Counted from the stretch's first letter, positions 46,070 through 55,563 are shown. The stretch: DNA of 64,000 nt from Flavobacterium sp. 123 (GCF_003634825.1 NZ_RBXD01000001.1:1076501-1140500), one strand, 5' to 3'. Notes: generated by a model from the letters alone, not told the origin. A program made the numbers and translations.

Positions 46070-47503
46070 TTATTTTTGTAATTTCACTTCAGTTCTTCTG
46101 TTTTCAGCTTTACCTTTAGCAGTTTTGTTAGATGCAACTGGAGAAGTTTCACCAAAACCAACAGCATTAATATTGCTTGGGTTGATACCTCTTTCAATTA
46201 AAGCATTTTTAACAACATTAGCTCTAGCTTCAGAAAGTTTTTGGTTGAACGCATCTGAACCATCGCTATCTGTGTGTCCTTCAATGCTAAATTTAGCATT
46301 TGGATAATTTTTAAGAATAGAAGCCATTGCGTCTAATCTAGCAGGAACATCAGCAGATTTGAAAGTAGATTTACCTGAGTTAAAGTAAACTGCTCTTGCT
46401 TGAATTTTAAGATTATCTAAAGCTTCAGTAGTAACTTCAGGACATCCTTTGTTGCTAGCTGGACCAGCTACAGTAGGACAAGCATCATCTTTATCAATAA
46501 CTGAATCTCCATCAGTATCTGGCCAAGGACAACCTGCGTTATCTTTAGGACCTGCAACAGTAGGACATTTGTCGTCTTTATCAGCAATTCCGTCTCCGTC
46601 TGTATCAGGACAACCTTTTAATGATTTAGGACCAGCAACTTCTGGACAAGCATCATCTTTATCAGCAATTCCGTCTCCGTCAGTATCAGGACATCCGTTT
46701 AAAGCAGCTAAACCAGCAACTTCTGGACAAGCATCACTTGCATCAACAATTCCGTCACCGTCAGTATCAGGACATCCGTTGAATTGTTTTAAACCAGCAA
46801 CTTCTGGACAAGCATCATCTTTGTCATAGATACCATCACCATCAGTATCTTTACCTCCAAATTTGAAGATAAGACCAAGTGTGTGTTGGAAATGAGAAGG
46901 AGAATCAATTACTCCATAATAATCTACTCTGTCTCCAAATGATTTTTTGTATTTAGTAGCAAGCTCTAAACCAACACCTTCAGTTAACCATAAAGTTAAT
47001 CCAGCACCTGGGTTTACAGTTCCGTAGCTATCTTTTCCAAGAAATACATAACCTCCACCTAAAGTTAGGGATGGATCAATAATTTTAGATTTGATTAAAT
47101 TCATGAAACTGTATTTTACAGTTGCATCAATTCCATAATACATCAAATCTCCTGGATTAGTTACGATATAACCTCTAGAATCATGACCTACAGCAGTTGG
47201 AGCAAAATATACAGCTTTGTTAATTTTGTTTACAGAACCAGAGATTCCAAAAGAAAAATTATCACCAACATATTTAGATACACTTAAATAAGATACAGAA
47301 GGAAGGACATTCCAATTGTCTTTAGTAGCGAATGGTTGAGAAAAATGACGATCTAGCCAATTATTTCCTCCACCAGCACTAGTTTTAGTGTCAACGGCAT
47401 TAACTCCAAAAGAGATAGCCCATGGGTTGTTACTGTCTTGTGCGTGAGATGTTAATCCCATTACCATCATTACAGCAACTAAAAGTTTGTTAAGATGTTT
47501 CAT
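46070..47503 (-). CDS. OmpA-family outer-membrane protein with thrombospondin type-3 repeats
   Basis: 477 aa. Signal peptide [22 protein letters not shown], an N-terminal eight-stranded-type beta-barrel (about 25-215), five calcium-binding TSP3 repeats (219-355, each near [19 protein letters not shown]) and a C-terminal peptidoglycan-binding OmpA domain (about 370-477) with YFNSGKSTF and [22 protein letters not shown]. It ties the outer membrane to peptidoglycan and is a major flavobacterial envelope protein. A textbook promoter precedes it, consistent with high expression. Confidence 0.95.
   Translation of the reverse strand: MKHLNKLLVAVMMVMGLTSHAQDSNNPWAISFGVNAVDTKTSAGGGNNWLDRHFSQPFATKDNWNVLPSVSYLSVSKYVGDNFSFGISGSVNKINKAVYFAPTAVGHDSRGYIVTNPGDLMYYGIDATVKYSFMNLIKSKIIDPSLTLGGGYVFLGKDSYGTVNPGAGLTLWLTEGVGLELATKYKKSFGDRVDYYGVIDSPSHFQHTLGLIFKFGGKDTDGDGIYDKDDACPEVAGLKQFNGCPDTDGDGIVDASDACPEVAGLAALNGCPDTDGDGIADKDDACPEVAGPKSLKGCPDTDGDGIADKDDKCPTVAGPKDNAGCPWPDTDGDSVIDKDDACPTVAGPASNKGCPEVTTEALDNLKIQARAVYFNSGKSTFKSADVPARLDAMASILKNYPNAKFSIEGHTDSDGSDAFNQKLSEARANVVKNALIERGINPSNINAVGFGETSPVASNKTAKGKAENRRTEVKLQK
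46439..46849 (-). repeat. Tandem TSP3-coding repeats in ompA
   Basis: Five imperfect units, each encoding a DTDGDGI-containing calcium-binding repeat (residues 219-355 of the OmpA protein). The shared third-position similarity makes the DNA itself repetitive. Confidence 0.8.
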
Positions 47504-47540
47504 ACTTAATTTTTTTAATTACAATTTAGTTAATTATCCA

Positions 47541-47571
47541 CAAAAGTAACATGTAAATTCATAACGACAAA
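47541..47571 (-). promoter_or_regulatory. ompA promoter
   Basis: On the minus strand TTTG (47568-47571), 19 nt, TACTTTTG (47541-47548), exactly the Bacteroidota consensus TTTG-N17-23-TAnnTTTG. Leader of about 30 nt. Confidence 0.8.
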
Positions 47572-47614
47572 ATGAAATGATAAAAAAACTTACAAAAATC
47601 ACCAATTTCAGGTA

Positions 47615-48808
47615 TTAAATAACCCCTAAATCATGACCTACTTCAATAAATGCGCTTATTGCTTTGTCTAAATGTGCCTTAGAATGAGCCGCTGATAGTT
47701 GTACTCTAATTCTCGCTTTATTCTTAGGAACTACCGGAAAAAAGAAGCCAATCACATAAATCCCTTTTTTTAAGAGCTCATTTGCCATCGTTTGTGAGAG
47801 TTTTGCATCATACAGCATTACAGGAACTATTGCCGAATCTCCGTCAATGATATCAAAACCGGCTTTTTTCATTCCTTCTTTGAAATAATTTGTATTCCAT
47901 TCCAGTTTATCTCGCAATGTGGTATCTCTTTCTAATATTTCAAAAACTTTTATAGAAGCTCCAACAATAGCGGGAGCCAAAGAATTAGAAAATAAATACG
48001 GTCTAGAACGCTGACGTAATATTTCTATAATTTCTTTTTTGGCGGTTGTATATCCTCCCATAGCTCCTCCGAGTGCCTTCCCTAATGTTCCGGTAATTAT
48101 ATCTACTCTTCCCATTACCCCTTTTGCTTCAAGCGTTCCTTTTCCTGTAGCACCAATGAATCCAGCAGCATGACATTCGTCAACCATAACCATAGCATCA
48201 TATTTATCTGCCAAATCACAAATTTTATCTAAAGGAGCCACTACTCCGTCCATAGAGAAAACACCATCAGTCACAATTAATTTAAAACGAGCTCCTGCTT
48301 CACTTGCTTTAATGAGCTGTTGTTCCAAATCTTCCATATTGCTATTTTCATAACGATAGCGTGCCGCTTTGCACAAACGTACCCCATCTATAATGGAAGC
48401 GTGGTTCAAACTGTCTGAAATTATAGCGTCATTTTCACCTAATAAAGGTTCGAAAACACCTCCGTTAGCATCAAAAGCTGCAGCATAAAGAATAGTATCT
48501 TCTGTTCCATAAAACTCAGAAATTTTCTTTTCTAAGGTTTTATGAATATCTTGAGTTCCACAAATAAAACGTACCGAAGACATTCCAAACCCATGAGAAT
48601 CTAATGCATCTTTAGCGGCCTGAATTACTTCTGGGTGTGATGACAATCCAAGATAATTATTGGCACAAAAATTCAAAACTTTCTCGCCGGTAGAAATCGT
48701 AATTTCCGCTCCTTGAGGTGAAGTGATAATTCTTTCTTTTTTGAAAATTCCGTTATCTTCAATAGTTTGCAATTCTGACTGTAAGTATTCTTTGATTTTT
48801 CCGTACAT
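47615..48808 (-). CDS. kbl: Glycine C-acetyltransferase (2-amino-3-ketobutyrate CoA ligase)
   Basis: 397 aa PLP enzyme of the alpha-oxoamine synthase family. [19 protein letters not shown] (about 51-69), [16 protein letters not shown] (the PLP-contacting Asp and His) and the Schiff-base Lys in [14 protein letters not shown] fit KBL closely. With threonine dehydrogenase it cleaves threonine to glycine and acetyl-CoA; a tdh gene is not in the window. BioF is the closest alternative, but no other biotin gene is adjacent. TAAATTTG lies about 49 bp upstream. Confidence 0.93.
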   Translation of the reverse strand: MYGKIKEYLQSELQTIEDNGIFKKERIITSPQGAEITISTGEKVLNFCANNYLGLSSHPEVIQAAKDALDSHGFGMSSVRFICGTQDIHKTLEKKISEFYGTEDTILYAAAFDANGGVFEPLLGENDAIISDSLNHASIIDGVRLCKAARYRYENSNMEDLEQQLIKASEAGARFKLIVTDGVFSMDGVVAPLDKICDLADKYDAMVMVDECHAAGFIGATGKGTLEAKGVMGRVDIITGTLGKALGGAMGGYTTAKKEIIEILRQRSRPYLFSNSLAPAIVGASIKVFEILERDTTLRDKLEWNTNYFKEGMKKAGFDIIDGDSAIVPVMLYDAKLSQTMANELLKKGIYVIGFFFPVVPKNKARIRVQLSAAHSKAHLDKAISAFIEVGHDLGVI

Positions 48809-48853
48809 TTTAAAAGTTTATTAAAACCGTTATTTATTCTTTTTAATAATTGC

Positions 48854-51800
48854 TTACAAATTTACTATATCGATTTCTTTCCCTATGTATACCAATGCCT
48901 TTTTAACTACTTTGTATCCCATTTTCTCAATAGCATCTTGATAATTTTCCAATTGTTGTTGGTATTTAACATTATGCGTTCCAGTTTTGTAATCCAATAA
49001 TAAAACTTCTTTGTTTTTAGTCAAAACCATTCGGTCAGGTTTTACGGTTTTACCTTCTTTTTGAATAATCGTTTGCTCATTCAAAACCTCATTACCTTCA
49101 GCAAAACAAATTGAAAGTTCTGGATGACTGACAATTTCTTGAATCGTTTTATAAACTAATTCTTTTTGGCTTAAGGTAATTAATCCGTTTTCAATAGCCT
49201 TTGTGATTGCCAAATCAACATCTCCTTTAGTTTTCACAAAAGATAAAATTTCGTGAATAACGTTCCCATATTCTATAGCTTCTTGTTGGAGTGTTCCCCA
49301 CATTAAAGCTTCTCGTTGTGCAATTTTTATATTCTTTGGGTTTAAAATTTCAGAAACTAATGGAATCGTTTTAGACGTATCAATATGCTTTTTCTCAACA
49401 GACAGTTTCAATGGATTACCAAATTCATATTCGAATTTATTTTCATCGAAATCACCTTTATTAGCTAAATAATTAATAAAAAAGGCGCACATATTATTTT
49501 TTGGAACTTCTCCTTTATTAGACAAATTCATATTCGAAATAACATACAATTGCTCTTCGGCTCGTGTTAAAGCAACGTACAAAACATTTATATTGTCTAA
49601 TAATTCTTCCTGCTTTTTCTGATTGTAAACTTCCGCTGCCGCTTCTCCAAAACCTTCCACAGCGCTACTATTATCTATTAAAACTTTTGGCAATCCAAAA
49701 TCTTCTTCTTCGGCTTGAATCCATAATTTTGGTTTTGGATCTTTACTGTATTCATTTTCTGCAAAAGGCATTATTACTACCGGAAATTCCAATCCTTTAG
49801 AAGTATGAATGGTCATAATTCGCACAGCGTTTTTACCTTCTGGTGATGGGATACTGAATTTTTCTGAGTTTTTGTCCCAGAAATTCAAGAAATCCGAAAT
49901 CCCCGCTTGATTGCGAATATCTCGTTCGAGAACGATATCCATAAAATACTGAACATAAGAATTCCCCTCCCCGACCCTCCCCGAATGGGATGGAGCCTTT
50001 ACTTGCATATTGGAGTTTTGAAAATTTTCTTGGTTTACTAATTCACTTTTTATTTTATTTAAAACATAATTAATATTTGTTAAAACTTCATTATTTGTAA
50101 ATCGAATTACTTTATATCCTAATTCATTTAAGATGATTGTTCGTTCATTATCTAATTGAATTTGCTCTTCGGTAAAATGATAATCACCATCAACTTCAAT
50201 TATTAATTTTCTTGACAAACAGACAAAGTCAACTATAAAATCATTTATCAAATGCTGGTGCCTAAATTTGTAATCTAACGCTTTTGATCTCAACTCGGAC
50301 CATACTATTTTTTCAGCATCTGTTGGAGTTTTTCGCATTCCCTGAGCTTTTTCTATCAACAAATGAGAATATTTCCCGCCAGTCATATATCCCAACTTTC
50401 GGGTTTCGTCTCCTCCTCCTTTGGAGGAGGCTGGGAGGAGGAATTTAGAAACTATAACCTCAACCGCTTCATACAAGGATTTTTTTCTGATGTTTTGAAA
50501 AGACAAACTCACGTTAAAACTCTCAAGCCAGGTCTCAAATTCCTTTTCATTTACATGTCCCATTCCTTGTGCAATAAAATCATTAATAGGCAATTTATCT
50601 TGTCTGTTTTGGGCTAAATAATATAGGAAGTTGGCTTTTGACTCTTTGTCAGAATTGTTTTTTAGATATTTTAATAAATGAATAATAAATCGAACTTCAG
50701 TGGCGTTTTTTATCATCAAAGTTTCTGATGACAAAAGTGGAATTCCTTGTTCTGTCAAATAATTAGCAACGGCAATTCCTTGACTACGTTTTCTAGTCAA
50801 AATAACAATATCCTTATATTCGAAACCTTGTTTTACTACTTTCTGAATGGTATTCAACGTTGCTAAAACATATAAATCCGTTTTATCCAAAGCTTCTTCT
50901 TCTCCCGAAGCTTCAGAATTATCGTCTGTTTTTTCGACTTTTGGAATGAAAGAAATATTAACATAACCTCCCGTTTTATCATTTGGTTTTTGATGACTGT
51001 GATTTTCATACAGATCTTTATAGTCCAAATGCTGGAATTCATTCGACAACAATTTAAAGAAATCATTGTTAAATTCGATTATTTGAGAATAGGAACGGTA
51101 ATTTTTATCTAAATGCTCTAACTTTTTATCAGGATTACTGAATGGATTTTGGTCTTTACTCAACTCGATAAACTGTTCGGCTTTCCCACCACGCCAGCGG
51201 TAAATAGATTGTTTTGGATCGCCCACAATCATCAAAGTTCCTTTTACTCCAAAATCATCCTGACCAGAAAGCGCATTGTCAATCAGTGGAATCAGGTTTT
51301 GCCATTGCATTTCGGAAGTGTCCTGAAATTCATCAATAAAAAAATGTCGGTAGCGTTCCCCCAATCGTTCGTAAATAAAAGGCGCTGGCTGATTCTGGAT
51401 TTCCCGATGGATAATCGCATTAAATTCTGAAATCGAAAGCACATTTTGTTCTTCCTGAATTTTGGCTAATTCGTTACTGACCGTATTTAATAGTGACAAA
51501 GGCGTAATGTTTTTCAAGAACGCTTTATAGAAAAATATCTTTTCGAAAGTTTTGTAAACTTTAGTTAGAAGTTGCAACAAATCAGGAATTATGCCTTCAA
51601 TAATAGCGCTATCTTTGGCTGTTTTATTGATAGCAACATCATCAAATTTGCGAAAAGTTTTATTCTTTGGATTGAATTTACCTTGTTGAATACTCGTAAT
51701 ATGATTAGGAAAAGTACCTCGGGAAAAAGACTTTAGATCAATTCCATTTTTTTCGATTAACGCATAGGCCTCGTCTGCTAACTCAACTGTTTCTTTCTCT

Positions 51801-52483
51801 AAAACCTTGCAGATTTCGGCTAATTTATTTTTTATTTCAACAAATTCTGCAATGGATTTGTCTTGAAAATGTGTGATTTCATTTCGGTTATTTTCATTCA
51901 AAACTAAACGACCCGTTTCGAAAATTTCACGAGAAATATCCCAGGACTTATCATCGTCAGTTTTTTCCATAGTGAAATCAATGAGCAACTTAGTCAAGGT
52001 TTCGTCTTCTCCAGCTTGAACAATAATGGCATCTACCGCTTCAATCAACAAGTTTTCCGTATCCAAAGTAACTTCAAAAGTCATAGGTAAATTCAAATCA
52101 TGTGCAAAAGCCCGAATCACTTTATGCGTGAATTTATCAATAGTCGAAATATCAAAAGCAGCATAATTATGAATAATATGCTTGATGATTTGCTGTGATT
52201 TGGTTTTGATTTGGATTATAGACAATTCCGTGTCAATGGATAAATCCCGCATCAAATCCTGCGCTTTCTCATTAGGTTCCTCTTTTGCAAATTCAGAAAG
52301 ATTGCCTACGATTCGGCTTTTCATTTCATGAACCGCTTTGTTTGTAAACGTAATAGCGAGAATGTTGCGATAAGCATCATTTTTTGGCGCTACTAATATA
52401 ATTTTCAAGTATTCTTTAACGAGTGCATAGGTTTTTCCGGAGCCTGCCGATGCGTCGTATATGGAGAATGAATGTCTTTGCAT
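48854..52483 (-). CDS. addA: AddA-like UvrD helicase/nuclease with in-frame DUF559 insertion
   Basis: 1209 aa. Walker A ASAGSGKTYAL (11-21), motif Ia LAITFTNKAVHEMK, motif II FFIDEFQDTSEMQW, motif III VGDPKQSIYRWRGGK, motif V MTIHTSKGLEFPVVI, motif VI LYVALTRAEEQLYV, and a C-terminal RecB-type nuclease with LLDYKTG. It would process double-strand ends together with the AddB-like protein. Residues 682-840 are foreign to the family: a GC-rich inverted-repeat-bounded element encoding a DUF559 endonuclease-like domain, placed between VSKF and NSYVQYF, upstream of motif V. All helicase motifs remain in frame, so the protein may still be made as a three-part fusion. Confidence 0.9.
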   Translation of the reverse strand: MQRHSFSIYDASAGSGKTYALVKEYLKIILVAPKNDAYRNILAITFTNKAVHEMKSRIVGNLSEFAKEEPNEKAQDLMRDLSIDTELSIIQIKTKSQQIIKHIIHNYAAFDISTIDKFTHKVIRAFAHDLNLPMTFEVTLDTENLLIEAVDAIIVQAGEDETLTKLLIDFTMEKTDDDKSWDISREIFETGRLVLNENNRNEITHFQDKSIAEFVEIKNKLAEICKVLEKETVELADEAYALIEKNGIDLKSFSRGTFPNHITSIQQGKFNPKNKTFRKFDDVAINKTAKDSAIIEGIIPDLLQLLTKVYKTFEKIFFYKAFLKNITPLSLLNTVSNELAKIQEEQNVLSISEFNAIIHREIQNQPAPFIYERLGERYRHFFIDEFQDTSEMQWQNLIPLIDNALSGQDDFGVKGTLMIVGDPKQSIYRWRGGKAEQFIELSKDQNPFSNPDKKLEHLDKNYRSYSQIIEFNNDFFKLLSNEFQHLDYKDLYENHSHQKPNDKTGGYVNISFIPKVEKTDDNSEASGEEEALDKTDLYVLATLNTIQKVVKQGFEYKDIVILTRKRSQGIAVANYLTEQGIPLLSSETLMIKNATEVRFIIHLLKYLKNNSDKESKANFLYYLAQNRQDKLPINDFIAQGMGHVNEKEFETWLESFNVSLSFQNIRKKSLYEAVEVIVSKFLLPASSKGGGDETRKLGYMTGGKYSHLLIEKAQGMRKTPTDAEKIVWSELRSKALDYKFRHQHLINDFIVDFVCLSRKLIIEVDGDYHFTEEQIQLDNERTIILNELGYKVIRFTNNEVLTNINYVLNKIKSELVNQENFQNSNMQVKAPSHSGRVGEGNSYVQYFMDIVLERDIRNQAGISDFLNFWDKNSEKFSIPSPEGKNAVRIMTIHTSKGLEFPVVIMPFAENEYSKDPKPKLWIQAEEEDFGLPKVLIDNSSAVEGFGEAAAEVYNQKKQEELLDNINVLYVALTRAEEQLYVISNMNLSNKGEVPKNNMCAFFINYLANKGDFDENKFEYEFGNPLKLSVEKKHIDTSKTIPLVSEILNPKNIKIAQREALMWGTLQQEAIEYGNVIHEILSFVKTKGDVDLAITKAIENGLITLSQKELVYKTIQEIVSHPELSICFAEGNEVLNEQTIIQKEGKTVKPDRMVLTKNKEVLLLDYKTGTHNVKYQQQLENYQDAIEKMGYKVVKKALVYIGKEIDIVNL
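48857..48864 (-). promoter_or_regulatory. kbl -7 element
   Basis: TAAATTTG on the minus strand, a perfect TAnnTTTG, overlapping the last codons of the AddA-like gene. Confidence 0.45.
49964..50440 (-). mobile_element. 477-bp inverted-repeat element encoding a DUF559 domain, inserted in frame in the AddA-like gene
   Basis: The ends are imperfect inverted repeats of about 31 bp: minus-sense CTCCTCCCAGCCTCCTCC at the upper end against CCCCTCCCCGACCCTCCCC read inward from the lower end. Each end also folds as its own hairpin (e.g. CTCCTCC-AAA-GGAGGAG). Length 477 = 159 codons with no stop. The encoded part includes an internal Met (50384-50386, MTGGKYSHLLIEKAQGM) and a DUF559 domain with MRKTPTDAEKIVWSELR, FRHQHLINDFIVDFVC and the PD-(D/E)XK/Vsr-like IIEVDGDYH. 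AATTC flanks both ends, but those words are 482 bp apart, not a multiple of 3. DUF559-coding sequences are recalled as recurring in Flavobacterium genomes. Confidence 0.75.
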
Positions 52484-52598
52484 TTTGATATTTTTTTGGA
52501 CAAAATAGATTTTAAACCATATAAGTCATTTAAGAAAAAAATTTAGAATATTCGGATTTCACAACTTATTGTAAATGATGTTAATTCCAGAAAACCCT

Positions 52599-52684
52599 AG
52601 CCCTGATGGAAACGGCATCCTTTTTATAAGATGATTTTTCATCACCTTATAAAAAGATATAGTGAACAGCAGGAAATAGCTTCT
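52599..52684 (+). repeat. Interspersed hairpin element, copy B
   Basis: AGCCCTGATGGAAACGGCAT head, stem CCTTTTTATAAG.ATGA pairing with TCAT.CTTATAAAAAG, then AGATATAGTGAACAGCAGG and AAATAGCTTCT tail. Same family as 5746-5830, located between the AddA-like gene and rbfA. Confidence 0.7.
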
Positions 52685-52721
52685 AAAAACACCCCTATTA
52701 ATAGGTTACTTTTAAAATATG

Positions 52722-52737
52722 TCCCGAAACTTCGGGA
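52722..52737. repeat. 16-bp palindrome upstream of rbfA
   Basis: TCCCGAAACTTCGGGA, exact family consensus, 16 bp upstream of the rbfA -7 element and thus over the expected -33 region. Confidence 0.7.
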
Positions 52738-52753
52738 TAAAACTTAAAAGTAG

Positions 52754-52761
52754 TATTTTTG
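52754..52761 (+). promoter_or_regulatory. rbfA -7 element (leaderless start predicted)
   Basis: TATTTTTG ends 4 nt before the rbfA ATG at 52766. As transcription usually starts about 4-8 nt after this element, the mRNA would begin at or next to the start codon. Confidence 0.5.
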
Positions 52762-52765
52762 CAGC

Positions 52766-53158
52766 ATGGAAACAAATAGACAGAAAAAAATAGGTGGGGT
52801 TATCCAAAAAGATTTGGTTGACATTCTACAAGGTGAAGTGAGAAAAAACGGACTTACAAATTTGATAATTTCGGTATCCAAGGTTGTTGTAACATCAGAT
52901 TTATCTGTGGCAACTGTACATTTAAGCATTTTTCCTCAGGATAAAGCGAAGGAAACTCTAGCGGCAATTAAGACTAATACGACTCTAATCAAACATGATT
53001 TATCACAAAGAGTGCGTTTGCAATTACGAAAAGTACCAAATTTGGTTTTCTTTATTGATGACTCTTTGGACTATATTGAAAAAATTGATAATGCCTTGAA
53101 AAATCAAGAAAATCCTATTGAAAATAGAGATCTTCTAGAAAAACGTAGACATTCATAA
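52766..53158 (+). CDS. rbfA: Ribosome-binding factor A
   Basis: 130 aa. N-terminal ETNRQKKIGGVIQKDLVDIL and the KH-like fold text ISVSKVVVTSDLSVATVHLSIFP, then LRQVRLQLRKVPNLVFFIDDSLDY, match RbfA, a 30S maturation and cold-adaptation factor acting near the 5' end of 16S rRNA. It ends 2 bp before the TTG start of the permease gene, so the two are translated from one mRNA. The C-terminal tail (NPIENRDLLEKRRHS) is variable in the family. Confidence 0.95.
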   Translation: METNRQKKIGGVIQKDLVDILQGEVRKNGLTNLIISVSKVVVTSDLSVATVHLSIFPQDKAKETLAAIKTNTTLIKHDLSQRVRLQLRKVPNLVFFIDDSLDYIEKIDNALKNQENPIENRDLLEKRRHS

Positions 53159-53160
53159 AC

Positions 53161-54360
53161 TTGAATTTCCCCCTTTACATAGCCAAACGCTATATTCTTA
53201 GCAATAGTAAAAACAATGCGATTAATATCATCAATCGGATTGCGAGCTTAGGAATTATTGTTGGAGCTTTGGCTTTGTTCGTCGTTTTATCCGTTTTTAG
53301 TGGATTGAAAAATTTTAGTCTTTCATTTACAAATGAAATTGATCCGGATTTAAAAGCGAGTTCCACTCTTGGAAAATCTTTTTTTATTTCTCCCTCACAA
53401 GAAAACCAAATCAAAGAAATTGACGGCATCGCCTCCTATTCTAAAATAATTGAGGAACGTGTTTTATTTACTTTTAACGGAAAACAGGAAGTTACGTACT
53501 TAAAAGGTGTTGACCCCAACTTTAGGAAAGTAAATGCTATTGAAAAAAAACTTTTTAACGGACAATGGATCAAACCTGATACCTATCAAGTAGTGGTTGG
53601 TTACGGAATTGCTCAGAAATTCTCGATGGGTTTGCTTGATTTCAATCATCAATTGGAAGTTTTAGTTCCAAAACCGGGAAAAGGAGCTATTGAAAATCCG
53701 GAACAAGCTTTCAATAAAACGGACATAATTCCTGTGGGTATTTATGCTATTAGTGAAGATTTAGATTCAAAATATGTTTTTGCCGATTTAGGTTTAGCCC
53801 AAGAATTATTAGAATACAAAACAAATCAGGTTTCTGGAGTTGAATTTAAGCTAAAAAAAGGAGCTGATGAAGCAGTAGTAAAAGACAAACTACAAGCTAT
53901 TTTCAACAATAAATTGACCCTAAAAAATAGAGCACAACTCAACGAATCACTTTATAAAATGTTGAATACCGAGAATATTGCGGTGTATTTAATTTTTACT
54001 TTAGTCATTGTTGTGGCGCTTTTCAACTTGATTGGCGCACTAATTATGATGATTTTGGATAAAAAAGGAAATTTAAAAACTTTATTCAATCTAGGAACTG
54101 AAATCAAAGATTTGCGCAAAATATTCCTGCTTCAAGGCACTCTACTCAGTGTTATTGGTGGAATTATTGGTTTGGTTTTAGGAATTATCATTGTGCTATT
54201 GCAGCAGCAATTTCAATGGATTATGATTACACCTACACTGGCGTATCCTGTGGTTTTCTCTCTAGAAAACGTATTGATTGTTATGGGAACTATTGTCTCA
54301 CTTGGTTTTATGGCATCTTTGATTGCAAGTAGTCGCGTGAGTAAGAAGTTGTTGGATTAA
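53161..54360 (+). CDS. LolC/E-like ABC transporter permease
   Basis: 399 aa from a TTG start at 53161; the product then begins MNFPLYIAKRYILSNSKNNAIN, the conserved family start, and no ATG gives a better one. One N-terminal transmembrane helix (about 27-50, IVGALALFVVLSVFSGL), a large periplasmic MacB-like domain, and three C-terminal FtsX helices (about 275-395). Lol-type permeases release lipoproteins from the inner membrane for outer-membrane transport. The cognate ATPase (LolD) is not in the window. Co-transcribed with rbfA. Confidence 0.87.
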   Translation: MNFPLYIAKRYILSNSKNNAINIINRIASLGIIVGALALFVVLSVFSGLKNFSLSFTNEIDPDLKASSTLGKSFFISPSQENQIKEIDGIASYSKIIEERVLFTFNGKQEVTYLKGVDPNFRKVNAIEKKLFNGQWIKPDTYQVVVGYGIAQKFSMGLLDFNHQLEVLVPKPGKGAIENPEQAFNKTDIIPVGIYAISEDLDSKYVFADLGLAQELLEYKTNQVSGVEFKLKKGADEAVVKDKLQAIFNNKLTLKNRAQLNESLYKMLNTENIAVYLIFTLVIVVALFNLIGALIMMILDKKGNLKTLFNLGTEIKDLRKIFLLQGTLLSVIGGIIGLVLGIIIVLLQQQFQWIMITPTLAYPVVFSLENVLIVMGTIVSLGFMASLIASSRVSKKLLD

Positions 54361-54411
54361 ATCAAAAAATCGCGAATTCACGATTTTTGCTTTTCTTTTA
54401 TACTATAAAAT

Positions 54412-55404
54412 TTAAACCACTTCGTAACCTGCATACGCTTCTTCAATCTCATGCAAAGCGGCGAACAATTCATCAGGATGATCTAGCGTTACTAGTTTTT
54501 GTTTGTAGGTTTTAAAAGAATGAATTCCTTTAAAATAATTAGTATAATGTGGTCTTGTTTCAACAATTCCAAGTCTTTCACCTTTCCATTCCATTGCCCA
54601 AGTCAAGTGGTTACGAACAGCTTCAACTCTATCTATAACGGTAGGTTTTGCTAAATGTTCGCCAGTATTGAAGTAATGTTTTATTTCGTTAAAAATCCAA
54701 GGATAACCAATGGCTGCACGACCAATCATGATGCCGTCGATGCCATATTCGTTTTTGTATTGCAATGCTTTTTCTGGCGAATCGATATCCCCATTCCCGA
54801 AAATAGGCATCATGATTCTAGGATTGTTTTTGACACGAGCAATATGCGACCAGTCCGAATGGCCTTTGTACATTTGGGCACGAGTTCTAGCATGAATACT
54901 TAAAGCCGCAACACCAATATCTTGCAAACGCTCCGCAACCTCATCAATATTGATAGAATTATCATCCCAACCCAAACGCGTTTTCACCGTTACTGGTAAA
55001 TGTGTGCTATCGATAACGGCTTTTGTCAAACGTATCATTAAATCAACATCTTTCAGCACTCCTGCTCCAGCGCCTTTGCAAACCACTTTCTTTACGGGGC
55101 AACCAAAATTAATGTCAATCAAATCAGGATTTACTGCAGAAACAATCTTTGAAGACATGGCCATAGCTTCTTCATCACCTCCAAAAATCTGGATTCCAAC
55201 GGGGCGCTCGTAATCAAAAATATCTAATTTCATTCGGCTTTTAATAGCGTCACGAATTAATCCTTCGGAAGAAATAAATTCCGAGTACATCAAATCAGCA
55301 CCATGTGATTTACACAACCTGCGAAAAGGCGGATCGCTTACATCTTCCATAGGTGCGAGAAGTAAAGGAAAATCAGGTAATTCTATGTTGCCAATCTTGA
55401 CCAT
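54412..55404 (-). CDS. tRNA-dihydrouridine synthase (DusB-like)
   Basis: 330 aa from ATG at 55402-55404 (MVKIGNIELPDFPLLLAPMEDV); the 23 residues in frame upstream lack conservation. FMN-binding TIM barrel with LAPMEDVSDPPFRRL, the catalytic Cys in DINFGCPVKKVVCKGAGAG, TVKTRLGWD, SIHARTRAQMYKGHSDW and FGNGDIDSPEKA. Reduces specific uridines in tRNA D-loops. DusB is the usual bacterial type with these motifs, but DusA/C cannot be excluded by eye. Divergent from lepA. Confidence 0.93.
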   Translation of the reverse strand: MVKIGNIELPDFPLLLAPMEDVSDPPFRRLCKSHGADLMYSEFISSEGLIRDAIKSRMKLDIFDYERPVGIQIFGGDEEAMAMSSKIVSAVNPDLIDINFGCPVKKVVCKGAGAGVLKDVDLMIRLTKAVIDSTHLPVTVKTRLGWDDNSINIDEVAERLQDIGVAALSIHARTRAQMYKGHSDWSHIARVKNNPRIMMPIFGNGDIDSPEKALQYKNEYGIDGIMIGRAAIGYPWIFNEIKHYFNTGEHLAKPTVIDRVEAVRNHLTWAMEWKGERLGIVETRPHYTNYFKGIHSFKTYKQKLVTLDHPDELFAALHEIEEAYAGYEVV

Positions 55405-55503
55405 CTGCTTAATTTTTTGCAAAATTACACTTTTTAGACGAATGGAAGAAAGGCTAAAGAAGAAAGACTTCACATTAAAGCGATTAGTTTGCTAATTCTA
55501 GAC

Positions 55504-55533
55504 TTTGAAACTGTTTATTTTAGCTTATATTTG
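55504..55533 (+). promoter_or_regulatory. lepA promoter
   Basis: TTTG (55504-55507), 18 nt, TATATTTG (55526-55533). A full consensus promoter. Transcription from about 55540 would give lepA a leader of roughly 160 nt that contains repeat copy C. Confidence 0.75.
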
Positions 55534-55563
55534 CAGATTAAATCTCAATTATTGGGATTTGCG

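Noticed and set aside
46449..46829. 126-aa open frame antisense to ompA
   Set aside because: It is a by-product of the TSP3 repeat codons read on the other strand.
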